Positions 32,603-42,236 are shown, counted from the first letter of the stretch. The stretch is 64,000 nt of DNA from Nostoc calcicola FACHB-3891 (GCF_014697355.1 NZ_JACJRQ010000025.1:1-64000); one strand, 5' to 3'. Program-made: numbers and translations. The notes: generated by a model not told the origin, from the letters alone.

Positions 32603-32694
32603 AGGACTTACGCAAAAGATAACGAAAGTAGCGGTAATTCATGAATTACCGCTACGTAAGAATAAGGTTTTCGGTCACATCTTGCGTAAGTCCT
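32603..32694. mobile_element. MITE with perfect internal palindrome
   Basis: Inverted ends AGGACTTACGCAA and TTGCGTAAGTCCT. The interior includes a perfect 28-bp palindrome (32628-32655, GTAGCGGTAATTC and its complement around AT). Related ends occur near 59044 and 59228. Confidence 0.7.
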
Positions 32695-32806
32695 ATTAAT
32701 AATGGGAGTGTTGAAAGCAATAATCCCAAATTAAATTAAGCATTACCTAAACTTAATCGAAATCGAATATTTTCTTTTCAGCATTTTAAGTAACCAAAAA
32801 ATCCTC

Positions 32807-34111
32807 ATGAATTTATCTCGACGTAGATTCTTTACATTAGCGGGCACAAGTGCTGCTGGCACTTTGCTAGCTTCTCCTTTAGAAGGTCTTCTTGCCAGAC
32901 AAGCCAATGGTCACCCTGTATTTGGTAAAGGTTACGGGCCACTTGTACCAGATCCCAATGGCTTGTTAGATTTACCAGTTGGATTTCAGTATCGGACTTT
33001 TTCTCTAACAGATGAGCTGATGAATGATGGTACTAAAGTGCCTGGTGGTCATGATGGTATGGCGGCTTTTCCTGGCCCAAAAGGCACTATTATTTTGGTT
33101 CGTAATCACGAGCTTAGTCCTACTTCTGGGACAAAAGTCGAAGGACCGCATCCTTACGATCCATTTTGCAAAGGTGGTACGACAAACTTAGTTGTTGGAG
33201 CTAATCGCCAGCTAATCAAACACTTTGCTTCTTTAAGTGGAACTTTTCGGAACTGTGCAGGTGGACGAACTCCTTGGGGTTCATGGATTAGTTGTGAAGA
33301 GAACACCTCTACTCCAACTTCCTTCCCGGTAGGTAATAGAAACTATGTCTCGAAATTCCACGGCTATAACTTTGAAGTTCCAGCTAGCACCACTACTCCT
33401 GTAAAGCCTGAACCTCTCATAGCTATGGGACGATTTAACCATGAAGCTGTTGCGGTAGATCCCAAAACAGGAATTGTCTATGAAACTGAAGATTCAGGAG
33501 ATAGTCTTTTCTACCGTTTTATCCCGAAAGTACGCGGCAAGTTAAAAGAAGGAGGTACTCTTCAAGCTTTAAAATTTAAAGACATCTATCAAGCACAAAC
33601 ATTTGCGGATTTTCCCAAACGCAAGAAGTTTAAAGTAGAGTGGGTGACCATTACAGAGCCAAATCCGCCTCAAGACACTGTAAGACAAGAGGGTTTCGCA
33701 AAAGGAGCAGCCCAGTTTGCTCGCGGGGAGGGTATTTGGTACGGTAACGGGGAATTTTACTTTTGCTGTACGAGTGGTGGTGCTTTAGGGCTTGGTCAAG
33801 TCTGGCGCTACATTCCGGAGGAAGAGACTATTGAATTGTTTGTTGAGTCTACATCTGCTGCTGAACTGGAAAATCCAGATAATATAGTCGTCTCACCCTA
33901 TGGAGACCTCATCCTTTGTGAAGATGGAGATGACGAGCAGTTCTTAGTGGGTGTTACTCCCAAAGGTGAACTCTATCAATTCGCCCGTAATGCTTTGAAT
34001 ACAAACGAGTTCGCTGGTGCTTGTTTCTCACCTGATGGTAAAACTTTGTTCGTCAACATCCAAACTCCTGGTATTACTTTCGCAATCTGGGGTCCTTGGA
34101 AGAGGTCATAG
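32807..34111 (+). CDS. PhoX-like (DUF839) Tat-exported phosphatase
   Basis: Encodes 434 aa. A twin-arginine signal (SRRRFFTLAG) precedes a six-bladed-propeller PhoX/DUF839 domain. Conserved segments include VRNHE, CEEN (SWISCEENTST), FNHEAVAVDP and ETEDSGDSLFYRF, which supply the Glu/Cys/Asp ligands for Fe-Ca centres in PhoX. It should act in the periplasm on phosphate esters, but many cyanobacterial DUF839 proteins are uncharacterised, so activity is inferred. ATG start. Not linked to phosphate-regulatory genes here. Confidence 0.82.
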   Translation: MNLSRRRFFTLAGTSAAGTLLASPLEGLLARQANGHPVFGKGYGPLVPDPNGLLDLPVGFQYRTFSLTDELMNDGTKVPGGHDGMAAFPGPKGTIILVRNHELSPTSGTKVEGPHPYDPFCKGGTTNLVVGANRQLIKHFASLSGTFRNCAGGRTPWGSWISCEENTSTPTSFPVGNRNYVSKFHGYNFEVPASTTTPVKPEPLIAMGRFNHEAVAVDPKTGIVYETEDSGDSLFYRFIPKVRGKLKEGGTLQALKFKDIYQAQTFADFPKRKKFKVEWVTITEPNPPQDTVRQEGFAKGAAQFARGEGIWYGNGEFYFCCTSGGALGLGQVWRYIPEEETIELFVESTSAAELENPDNIVVSPYGDLILCEDGDDEQFLVGVTPKGELYQFARNALNTNEFAGACFSPDGKTLFVNIQTPGITFAIWGPWKRS

Positions 34112-34625
34112 AGGAGAATTCAGGGGTCAGAATTCAGAATTACAATAGGCTCTCTTGCTAGCTACCAGATTTAGATAGCGTACTTTAGGCTTGTTGAAAT
34201 CTGCTGTATTAGCGATCGCTACTACATCACTCAATTGTCGTTAATACTGTGCCAAGGGCTGTTGAGGATATTGCCCTTGATGTCGGTCAAATTATTCCGT
34301 AACAACACTTACGAGCTTTTTTAGTACAAACGCATCAATAAACTAGGGTAGCACAGCTGTGCTACCCTAAAACAGTTTAATTCTCAAGCATTTTATTCAA
34401 TTGAAAACTGCTTTCTGGTGAATTTTGATTTGTTAGATTAATGTTAGCGGTTAACAGTTATATTAAATTATCTTAACACTTACAGCTATTGACCAAGCTG
34501 TAGGGGCACAGCATTGCTGTGCCCTGAGAACAGATGTATGTAAGTCTAGCCCGTTCTAGACATCGCCTCTAGCTGGAAATAGTTGGAGGCGATCGCCAAA
34601 ATTAAAACTACACAGTTATTTGCAG
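34112..34625. repeat. Two REP-type palindromes in an intergenic gap
   Basis: AGGGTAGCACAG-CTGTGCTACCCT (34345-34368) is a perfect 24-bp palindrome, and GGGGCACAGC-ATT-GCTGTGCCC lies at 34502-34524. The remaining sequence has no ORF that I can support. Confidence 0.65.
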
Positions 34626-35057
34626 ATGGAAAAAGTAATTGAAACTCTCAAACAAGATTTACCAACACTTTTTAAAAAAGATATCTCCTATGATATTTAT
34701 ACACGGGATATCTATTTTAAAGACCCAGTGAATACATTCAAATACAAATTTAATTATCGGATTATATTTTGGACTTTGCGATTTCACGCCCGACTATTTT
34801 TTACCCAAATTTACTTTGATGTACATGATATAAAACAGTCTGCTGAAGATACTATTTTAGTAAATTGGACAGTGCGGGGAGTGTTGCGTGTTCCCTGGAA
34901 AGCGCCTTTGCTTTTTAATGGCTATTCAACATATAAACTCAACAAAGATAATTTGATATACGAACATATTGACACTTGGGATAGAAAGCCAGGGGAAATT
35001 TTAAAGCAATTTTGGCAAAGGGGAGAAACAGATAGAAATGCCTCAACAATAAATTAA
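34626..35057 (+). CDS. DUF2358 family protein
   Basis: Encodes 143 aa from ATG 34626 (the open frame begins at a TTG two codons up). The pattern VIETLKQDLPTLFKKDISYD, IYTRDIYFKDPVNTFKY, then a central VRGVLRVPWKAPLLFNGYS and a DTWDR ending is the DUF2358 (NTF2-like) family of cyanobacteria and plastids. Its function is unknown; soluble cytoplasmic protein. Its stop overlaps the ATG of the broken toxin gene (TAATG). Confidence 0.8.
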   Translation: MEKVIETLKQDLPTLFKKDISYDIYTRDIYFKDPVNTFKYKFNYRIIFWTLRFHARLFFTQIYFDVHDIKQSAEDTILVNWTVRGVLRVPWKAPLLFNGYSTYKLNKDNLIYEHIDTWDRKPGEILKQFWQRGETDRNASTIN

Positions 35058-35356
35058 TGCATGTCATCAGTCGAAAAAAGTTACGAGAATACTGCAAAGA
35101 ACATAGTGACTGCTATGAAGTACTTGATGACTAGTACAGAACTGCTAGTCAAGCAATCTGGGCGAATTTGTTAGAAGTTCAAACTGTTTATCCTACAGCT
35201 GAAGCGGTTGGTAATTTTACAGTTTTTAATATTAAAGGCAATAAATACCGCTTAATTGTTAGTATTAATTATCAGAAGCAGGTCATCTATATAAAATACG
35301 TCTTAACTCATGCAGAATATGACAAAGACAACTGGAAAAATGACCCTTACTTTTAA
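35057..35356 (+). pseudogene. higB: HigB-type toxin with in-frame stop
   Basis: The 99-codon frame reads MHVISRKKLREYCKEHSDCY, then VLDD-stop-YRTASQAIWANL and on to YRLIVSINYQKQVIYIKYVL and HAEYDKDNW. All hallmarks of a HigB-like mRNA interferase (LDDWYR-xxxxAxWxNL, THxEYDK) are present except that the Trp codon at 35132-35134 is TAG. Either the toxin is inactivated or a 75-aa C-terminal piece is made from an internal start. The linked antitoxin is intact. Confidence 0.8.
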
Positions 35357-35744
35357 CTCAGAAGTGTACAGCCAATTGCTGTCTCAATATCAACCTCGAA
35401 TTATCAAGACAGAAGAGGAAAACGAGAAATTTTTAGAAACTGTTGAAGCACTGCTTTCTCGTTCGGATCTGACTCCTGAAGAAGATGCTTTGTTGGAACT
35501 ATTGGTAAAACTGATTGAGGATTTTGAAGATAAGCATTATCAGCTTAATGTTTCAACTCCTCGTTCAAGACTTTTGCATTTGATGGAAGCTCGGAGTTTG
35601 GAACAGGCTGATTTAGTCGAAATTATTGGTTCTAGTGAGATTCTTACTAAGGTTCTTAATGGTGAATTAGAAATTACTAAAGAACAAGCTGAAGCTTTGG
35701 GTAAGTTTTTTCATGTTGATGGAAGTTTGTTTATTTTAGAATAG
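35340..35744 (+). CDS. higA: HigA-type antitoxin, XRE family
   Basis: Encodes 134 aa from ATG 35340 (MTLTFNSEVYSQLLSQYQPR), the usual N-terminus of cyanobacterial HigA partners, overlapping the toxin frame by 17 bp. The C-terminal helix-turn-helix (LEQADLVEIIGSSEILTKVL, ITKEQAEALGKFF) would bind the operon promoter. The upstream start at 35310 is possible but less typical. The partner toxin carries a nonsense codon, so this antitoxin may now be an orphan. Confidence 0.82.
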   Translation: MTLTFNSEVYSQLLSQYQPRIIKTEEENEKFLETVEALLSRSDLTPEEDALLELLVKLIEDFEDKHYQLNVSTPRSRLLHLMEARSLEQADLVEIIGSSEILTKVLNGELEITKEQAEALGKFFHVDGSLFILE

Positions 35745-35874
35745 GCGATCGCTTTTTTATATAGAGAAAAAATATTACGATAACTGACGTTAAATTGTGT
35801 TAGTAAGAGGTGCGATCGCTATTTTTTTTTAATAATTATAAACAATGTTTTTTAATTAAAAATAAATTGAATTC

Positions 35875-36942
35875 TTAAACTTCTAGTTGCGTTTTTTCAG
35901 CTATCTTATAAGCTAATTTCTTAAAATCATCATAAACGTTTTTCACTGCTTTAGTATGAGCGCCGATAGCCCCATCAGCAGGTTTTAAGTAGAACATAGG
36001 TTTATGAGCTTCTTGAGCCATTGGCATCAAACTTTGGTAGTTTTTGAGCAAAGCTAAACAGTTTGGATCGTTTTCCATAGAGATATTTTGACTATATCTA
36101 TCTAAAACAACCTCTTGATAAACTGTCGGAATCCGAGCGATCCAACGTTCATATGCTTTGACAACACGATCTAATCTTACTGAGTGCTGTAAAACGACAT
36201 AACCAACAGGTTGCATTGTACCCTGAGGAAGCTGTAAATCTGATGCAAGACCTTTCTTGCCTGAAGAACTTGTTTTAGCTAATCTTTCTTGCCACTCTTC
36301 GCGCCAAGTTCGCAATGTAGGGCCTAAGTTACGCAACCCTTGTAGAGAAAATAAATCTAGTGCCAGAGGTATAACAATATAATCTGCTGCAATAAGTGCT
36401 GCGCGATTTATTGCTCCTAAAGTAGGGCTTAAATCTACTAATATTATATCTGCTTTATGAGCATTGCCAGCTTTCTGCAAAATTCTCCAAAAAGCAGAAG
36501 TTTCGAGGAAAGCCCTTTTTTGGCTACTTTCTCCAAGGCAATTATTCCACTGTGTTGAAAGCTCATCTTCAAAACTAGAAAGCATAATATCCCCAGGTAA
36601 AAGAGCTAAACTTCCTGATTCTGTAGATAAAGATAATGAAGTTAAATTTTCTGATAATTGATTTTCGTGGATATATTCCAGATGTGGCTTTTCAATATCA
36701 TTAATACCCTTTAATAAAGGTTTTACGCAATCAAAAATAGTGCCTATCTTATTTTCTTTTAAAAACAATAATTCTAACCTTTCCTCACATAATAAACTAA
36801 CAGTGAGGTTAGCTTGGGGATCTAAATCGGCTGCAACTACTCGCAAACCTAAATCTTGATACATCCATGCCAAGTGATAAACCAAAGAAGTTTTACCAAC
36901 TCCTCCTTTATTATTAAAGAAAGCAATAATTTTTGCACTCAT
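35875..36942 (-). CDS. ParA-family ATPase
   Basis: Encodes 355 aa. Deviant Walker A NNKGGVGKTS (residues ~10-19), the DLDPQANLTV motif, and ADIILVDLSPTLGAINRAAL near residue 170 identify the ParA/MinD group. It is longer than plasmid ParA proteins and has a Ser/Lys-rich insert (~230). No ParB follows. It overlaps the upstream AlbA_2-domain gene by 4 bp, and that gene in turn starts 24 bp after uvrA. The pairing with a putative DNA- or RNA-binding AlbA_2 ATPase suggests a role other than chromosome partition, possibly defence; this is inferred. Confidence 0.85.
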   Translation of the reverse strand: MSAKIIAFFNNKGGVGKTSLVYHLAWMYQDLGLRVVAADLDPQANLTVSLLCEERLELLFLKENKIGTIFDCVKPLLKGINDIEKPHLEYIHENQLSENLTSLSLSTESGSLALLPGDIMLSSFEDELSTQWNNCLGESSQKRAFLETSAFWRILQKAGNAHKADIILVDLSPTLGAINRAALIAADYIVIPLALDLFSLQGLRNLGPTLRTWREEWQERLAKTSSSGKKGLASDLQLPQGTMQPVGYVVLQHSVRLDRVVKAYERWIARIPTVYQEVVLDRYSQNISMENDPNCLALLKNYQSLMPMAQEAHKPMFYLKPADGAIGAHTKAVKNVYDDFKKLAYKIAEKTQLEV

Positions 36943-38132
36943 GGTTTTCTCTTAAGCGTGACTAATACATGAGCATCTTCTACGGTAAATTCCAAAGGTG
37001 GATTACCATTTTTTTGAAGTTGCTGACGAGCAAGTGCAATTCCTAGCCCAAATCGCTGAACATAACCAAGGTTTTTCATAGCTTCGGCAAGGTGAGGATT
37101 TCGATAGTCTGTGATGCCTGGTTTTCCAAAGTTTTGGCGATTTACTTGGCCAAAAGGTCCGCCAGGATTTTGAATTTCAATTCGGTCATTAAACCATGTA
37201 ATTCTGACTGGTGCATTTGTTCCTTCATAAGTGCGATGCATAACCGCATTTCTTCCTAATTGCTGCAAGGCAACTATTGGATAATCAGGCTGCCGCAGTT
37301 CTATTGGTTGAGCAGTGATGTCTGTCGCCACTGAAATATGAACTTGAAAAATTTCGTCCAGCATCCGCAACAAATCTGGAAGCGGCCCGCCAATTTCTTT
37401 TTGATCTTTAATTGGGTCTGTTAACTCGATACCATCAATGCGAAGAAATTGAATATAGGCACTGGGAACGAATTGTCTAGGATCGTTACCTATAACTAGC
37501 ACGCCCAAGATAGTTGGTTTAGGCAACAAATCAACCGTTAAAAAACGCATTGATTGAAGTTGTTGTTCAACAGTGCGTTGATTTTCTTGAAGAATATCGT
37601 TTGCCAAGGCAGAAGGTAAATAAACTCGACGAAAAATTTCTAAATCGAGGTCATCTAAATTGGCTGATGATATGGGTCGTAAATCGAAAGGCAAGTCTTT
37701 TGAGCGTCTTTTTTCAGCTAAACGACGTTCTTCTTCTGCTGTAGCAGTTGCTCTACGTGGCCCAACTCTGATCCAAACACGTCCATTAAAGCGCACAGGA
37801 GGAGCATCTGATGGTTCTACAATCACTACAGCTAGTTCACAACCCCCAATACTTCGCTTTTGAACAATTATTGTCGGAAAAGGCAAAATGTTTCCATCAG
37901 ACCGCATTGCTGAGAGTGTAAGCAAAAGCCTATCATCTATGGGAAGGTTCGCACAAATGCCATTATCATGAACCCCAATAAACAAAACTCCTGGTTTTTG
38001 GTGATTAGGCAAATCATTGGCAAATGCACAAATTGCCTCGCACAGTTTACCTTTATCAGAAATCGAAGCTTTGCGTTCAACCCGGTCTGATTCCAGGTCG
38101 TTCAGGAGAAATTCTAACTCCTGGTCATTCAT
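36939..38132 (-). CDS. AlbA_2/Schlafen-type putative DNA-binding protein with ATPase-like C-terminus
   Basis: Encodes 397 aa. The N-terminal AlbA_2 domain (residues ~5-130) has ERKAS, CEAICAFANDLPN and VLFIGVHDNG. The C-terminal HATPase_c_4-like region includes RNAVMHRTYEGTNAPVRITW, NPGGPFGQVN and RNPHLAEAMKNLGYVQRFGL, the standard arrangement of this family (often annotated as transcriptional regulator or RecG-like helicase). Family members occur in phage-defence and stress settings. It begins 24 bp after uvrA and overlaps parA by ATGA, so the three are probably co-transcribed. Confidence 0.85.
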   Translation of the reverse strand: MNDQELEFLLNDLESDRVERKASISDKGKLCEAICAFANDLPNHQKPGVLFIGVHDNGICANLPIDDRLLLTLSAMRSDGNILPFPTIIVQKRSIGGCELAVVIVEPSDAPPVRFNGRVWIRVGPRRATATAEEERRLAEKRRSKDLPFDLRPISSANLDDLDLEIFRRVYLPSALANDILQENQRTVEQQLQSMRFLTVDLLPKPTILGVLVIGNDPRQFVPSAYIQFLRIDGIELTDPIKDQKEIGGPLPDLLRMLDEIFQVHISVATDITAQPIELRQPDYPIVALQQLGRNAVMHRTYEGTNAPVRITWFNDRIEIQNPGGPFGQVNRQNFGKPGITDYRNPHLAEAMKNLGYVQRFGLGIALARQQLQKNGNPPLEFTVEDAHVLVTLKRKP

Positions 38133-38156
38133 TAAGCTTCTCCTTTCAAAGATCCA

Positions 38157-41120
38157 TCAGCCTTTATCTTTACTTTTTATAGTAGTTGCTTGTGGCGGAT
38201 ACTGCTGCAAAACATGCTGCAAATATTGCCCAGTATAAGACTTGGGATTTGCTGCAACTTCCTCCGGTGTCCCCACAGCAATCAATTCTCCGCCTTTATC
38301 GCCACCTTCTGGCCCCAAATCTATCACCCAATCTGCACAACGAATTACATCTAAGTTGTGTTCAATTACTAAAATTGAATTGCCTTTATCTACCAATCTT
38401 TGCAATACATCTAACAATTTGTGGACATCATAAAAAGATAAGCCTGTTGTTGGTTCATCTATTAAATAAAGTGTCTTACCTGTGGCGCGTCGAGATAATT
38501 CTGTTGCCAATTTTACGCGTTGGGCTTCACCACCAGATAAGGTAGTCGCAGGTTGTCCCAATTGAATATAACCCAAGCCGACATCAAATAAAGTTTGCAA
38601 ACGGGCGATCGCTTTGGGAATATTTTGGAAAAAATCTAAACTTTCCTCGACTGTCATGTTGAGAACATCAGAAATAGATTTGTCTTTATACTTCACTTGC
38701 AATGTTTCTCGGTTGTATCTTGCGCCTTTACAAATTTCGCATTGCACGTAAACATCAGGCAGAAAGTTCATTTCAATCACATTCACACCCTGTCCGCTAC
38801 AAGCTTCGCAACGTCCACCTTTAACGTTGAAAGAAAATTGTCCGGGTTTGTAACCCCTAGCTTTGGCTTCTACTGTTTGCGAAAATACATCCCGAATGGC
38901 ATCAAAAATTCCTGTGTAAGTTGCAGGATTAGAACGTGGTGTGCGTCCTATGGGCGATTGATCTATGACGATCGCCTTATCAACTGCATTTAATCCCTGA
39001 ATTTTCTCTAAGTCTTTCGGTAAGGGAACTTTCTTAGTTAAATGATGCTGTAACGATGGATAAAGTAACTCGTTAATTAAGGTAGATTTGCCAGAACCAG
39101 ACACACCAGTAACAGCAACAAGTTTACCTAATGGAATTTCTACATCTATATTTCTTAAATTGTTGCGATGGGCATTTTTAATGATTAAACTGCGTCCATT
39201 TCCGTCTCGGCGTTCTGGTGGCGTAGTAATTACCCGCCGTCCTGATAAATAAGCACCTGTCAAGGAATCTTCTGCTGCTAATAATGCTTCTAAATCACCT
39301 TGGGCGATAATATTTCCGCCGTGAATTCCTGCACCAGGTCCAATATCAACTATATAGTTGGCTGCACGAATTGTTTCTTCATCGTGTTCAACGACAATTA
39401 AGGTATTACCTAAATCGCGCAATTTCGTTAAAGTTTTCAGCAATCTGCCATTATCTCGTTGATGCAAACCAATACTTGGTTCATCTAAAACATAGAGAAC
39501 TCCTGTTAAACCAGAACCAATTTGTGTTGCTAAACGAATGCGTTGGGCTTCGCCACCAGAAAGGGTCATTGCTGGACGGTCAAGTGTGAGGTAATCTAAA
39601 CCAACATCTAACAAAAATTGCAATCTGGCTTTAATTTCTCTGAGGACTAAATCAGCAATTTGCAACTGGCGATCGCTCAATTTGAATTGCTCAATTCTTT
39701 CCCGGCAATCCCGAATCGATACGCTAGTTAAATCCAAAATTCCATATTGTCCTAACTTCACGGACAAAGCTTCCGGTTTTAAACGTTTTCCCCCACAAAC
39801 ATCACACGGCTGATCGATTAAATACTGCTCTAATTTTTGCTTGACTAACTCTGAACCACCCTCATATTGCCGTTGTAAAATTGGAACAATACCTTTAAAA
39901 ATTTGTTTTTTATCTGTTTTTGTAGTTTCTTGGTTTTCTCCATACAAAAGAGTCTGCTGCTGGTCTGATGTCAGTTTGCTCCAATTTGTTTGTAACTCAA
40001 ATCCATAAGCTTGCCCTACACTGTAGAGCAATTCCAAATAATAAGAATTATCTTTTTCCGACCAAGGAGCGATCGCCGCATACACTGGCGCTTCCGGATC
40101 TGGTACGATCAAATCTGGCGCAAACTTTCTTAAAGTACCAATTCCATGACAATGGGGACAAGCACCGTAAGGTGAATTAAACGAGAACAATCGCGGCGAT
40201 AATTCCTCCATCACCGCCCCATGTTCTGGACAAGCAAAATTTTCGGAAAATACTAATTCTTCGTCATTTGTAGTTTGTCCTTTGTCATTTGTCATTTGTC
40301 CTTCGTTGGGACTAATGACTATGGTCGCAATGCCACCGGATTGTTTTAAGCACGTAGATAAAGAATCAACCAAACGTTCTTGGATACCATCTTTTTTTAC
40401 TAAGCGGTCAATGACGACTTCGATGGTGTGTGTTAAATTTTTATCCAATTCAATGGAATCTGATAGTTCGCGCACCTCGCCATCGACGCGCACGCGAACA
40501 AAACCTTGGGAAGCTAGACTTGACAAAAGCTTACGCTGTGTGCCTTTTTTTCCGCGAACCACGGGTGCAAGAATTTGGAAACGAGTGCGGTCTGGTAATT
40601 CCACAATGCGATCGCACATTTCATCGATTGTTTGGGGTGCAATACAGCGATCGCAAATCGGACAATGGGGTTCGCCAGCGCGACCAAACAACAGCCGCAA
40701 ATAGTCATAAATCTCCGTCACCGTACCCACAGTAGAACGGGGGTTATGAGAAGTTGACTTTTGGTCAATGGAAATGGCTGGACTTAAGCCTTCAATCGCC
40801 TCCACATCCGGCTTATCCAACTGTCCTAAAAATTGCCTTGCGTAGGCGCTGAGGGATTCCACATAGCGACGTTGACCTTCAGCGAAAATCGTATCAAACG
40901 CCAAAGAAGACTTACCAGAACCAGAAACACCAGTGAACACAATCAGGCGATCGCGTGGCAATTCCAAGTCAATATTTTTCAGATTATGCTGCCTAGCACC
41001 CCGAATCCGAATGGTATTCTGGCTATTGTGCGAGGGGAGATGTCCATTCAACAGAGAAGCCTGAGCATTAGCCTGCTCTGAATGGGACTTCGGGGATGCT
41101 GTGAGCTTTTGGTCTGACAT
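38157..41120 (-). CDS. uvrA: Excinuclease ABC subunit A
   Basis: Encodes 987 aa. DNA damage recognition subunit of nucleotide-excision repair. Two ABC ATPase halves are visible: GVSGSGKSSLAFDT and GVSGSGKSTLINEL, signature TLSGGEAQRIRLA and TLSGGEAQRVKLA, and zinc fingers CPICDRC...CPEHG...CPHCHG and CEACSGQG...CEIC. ATG 41120 is preferred over TTG 41132. Around residues 270-285 a short stretch (MTNDKGQTTNDE) comes from TCATTTGTC filler repeats inserted in frame just before EELVFSENFACPEHG. The length is otherwise normal. Followed by the AlbA_2 and ParA genes. Confidence 0.96.
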   Translation of the reverse strand: MSDQKLTASPKSHSEQANAQASLLNGHLPSHNSQNTIRIRGARQHNLKNIDLELPRDRLIVFTGVSGSGKSSLAFDTIFAEGQRRYVESLSAYARQFLGQLDKPDVEAIEGLSPAISIDQKSTSHNPRSTVGTVTEIYDYLRLLFGRAGEPHCPICDRCIAPQTIDEMCDRIVELPDRTRFQILAPVVRGKKGTQRKLLSSLASQGFVRVRVDGEVRELSDSIELDKNLTHTIEVVIDRLVKKDGIQERLVDSLSTCLKQSGGIATIVISPNEGQMTNDKGQTTNDEELVFSENFACPEHGAVMEELSPRLFSFNSPYGACPHCHGIGTLRKFAPDLIVPDPEAPVYAAIAPWSEKDNSYYLELLYSVGQAYGFELQTNWSKLTSDQQQTLLYGENQETTKTDKKQIFKGIVPILQRQYEGGSELVKQKLEQYLIDQPCDVCGGKRLKPEALSVKLGQYGILDLTSVSIRDCRERIEQFKLSDRQLQIADLVLREIKARLQFLLDVGLDYLTLDRPAMTLSGGEAQRIRLATQIGSGLTGVLYVLDEPSIGLHQRDNGRLLKTLTKLRDLGNTLIVVEHDEETIRAANYIVDIGPGAGIHGGNIIAQGDLEALLAAEDSLTGAYLSGRRVITTPPERRDGNGRSLIIKNAHRNNLRNIDVEIPLGKLVAVTGVSGSGKSTLINELLYPSLQHHLTKKVPLPKDLEKIQGLNAVDKAIVIDQSPIGRTPRSNPATYTGIFDAIRDVFSQTVEAKARGYKPGQFSFNVKGGRCEACSGQGVNVIEMNFLPDVYVQCEICKGARYNRETLQVKYKDKSISDVLNMTVEESLDFFQNIPKAIARLQTLFDVGLGYIQLGQPATTLSGGEAQRVKLATELSRRATGKTLYLIDEPTTGLSFYDVHKLLDVLQRLVDKGNSILVIEHNLDVIRCADWVIDLGPEGGDKGGELIAVGTPEEVAANPKSYTGQYLQHVLQQYPPQATTIKSKDKG

Positions 41121-41369
41121 ATTGGGCGGCAAAAAAGGAGTTTCTTATGAAACAGTCCTTAATAATACTATCTTTAATCAGTTTATAGTAGAACAATAGT
41201 ACTGTTTTAGATACTTATTGGGCATAGGGCATGGGGCATTGGAAGTGTGGGAGGTGTGGGAGGAGGGGGAAGTATAAATTCTCTTTCTCCCCACTCTCCC
41301 TCATCTCTTCTTCTCTCTGCGCCTCTGCGCCTCTGCGTGCAAAAAATTCATTTCCCAACTGCCAAATTC
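41121..41369. repeat. Filler repeats between tenA-like gene and uvrA
   Basis: Holds GGGCATGGGGCATTGG, TGTGGGAGG and GCGCCTCTGCGCCTCTGCG tandem filler. No gene. Confidence 0.5.
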
Positions 41370-41990
41370 CTACAAACTCCATGCAGCCTCAAAAAAATCA
41401 TACTCACACAACATCGCATAACGGTAGGTTGAATGCACAACAGCATTAACCGTGGCATAATTGTCAACCAAATCTTCTAATTGCTGTGCCAATGGCTGAA
41501 AATCCGCGCTACTGTAAGTCCGAATCCAGTCTACATATTGATGATTAGGAATGCCATTAACAGCCAACTGTTCTCCCAAAAAAGCATACAAACGCATACA
41601 GGGAGACATGGCCGCAGCGGTTAAACCCACATCTTGACCCCAAGCAGTTGCTAACAAAAAATCAGTATAACGACGGGTAGCCGCTCCAGGTTCCACAGAA
41701 TGCAAATTAACTCCCCACTGAGAAGCATAACCACTATGCAATTCCAGTTCTGCTAACACACCTCCAGCTAAGTTATGAAACGTCGTGAAACCTACCCAAT
41801 CTGGTGCTTTAGCTGCGGCGATACTATAGGCGCGGGCAAAAGCTTCTAAGAAAAAAGCATCTTGCCCTACATAGTAAGCAAACTTCGCTCGTTCAAGAGT
41901 ACCATCACCAATGCCTTGAACAAAAGGATGCTCTAGACACGCTTTGGCTAAATCTTGATTTGCCGTCCATAATTTATTGGATAAAGTCAT
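41370..41990 (-). CDS. tenA: TenA/thiaminase-II family protein
   Basis: Encodes 206 aa, all-helical heme-oxygenase-like fold. The TenA pattern is clear: LEHPFVQGIGDGTLERAKFA, YYVGQDAFFLEAFARAYSIA, and YRYAMLCEYDFFEAAW at the C-terminus. TenA hydrolyses aminopyrimidine products of thiamine breakdown. The central Cys (usual catalytic nucleophile, in MSPCMRLYAFLG) and the C-terminal Glu/Tyr (CEYDFFEAAW) look present. Monocistronic, upstream of uvrA on the same strand with repeat DNA between. Confidence 0.9.
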   Translation of the reverse strand: MTLSNKLWTANQDLAKACLEHPFVQGIGDGTLERAKFAYYVGQDAFFLEAFARAYSIAAAKAPDWVGFTTFHNLAGGVLAELELHSGYASQWGVNLHSVEPGAATRRYTDFLLATAWGQDVGLTAAAMSPCMRLYAFLGEQLAVNGIPNHQYVDWIRTYSSADFQPLAQQLEDLVDNYATVNAVVHSTYRYAMLCEYDFFEAAWSL

Positions 41991-42236
41991 TGGTCATTTG
42001 TCATTTGTCATTGGGCATGAGGAATGGGGAAAGGGAAAGGGGGAAAGGGAAAGGGGGAAAGGTTAACCGAGTACCGTGGGTTTAAATCCCCCGGTTCAAT
42101 AACCGGCCAGTTTTGGGTCGGGGTCTAAATCCCCGTCACAAAACTTAATTACGAATTACGAATTACGAATTATTTAAATTTATCCCTTTACCCTTTACCC
42201 TTTAACCTTTTCCCCTGCCCCTTTGCTCCCCACTCC
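41991..42236. repeat. Filler repeats
   Basis: TCATTTG tandem copies (41994-42015, same motif as inside uvrA), GGGAAAGGGGGAAAGGG runs, and ATTACGAATTACGAATTACG. No gene. Confidence 0.6.

Noticed and set aside
36464..36661. Plus-strand ORFs inside parA, uvrA and other large genes
   Set aside because: They are antisense shadows with no codon pattern of their own.
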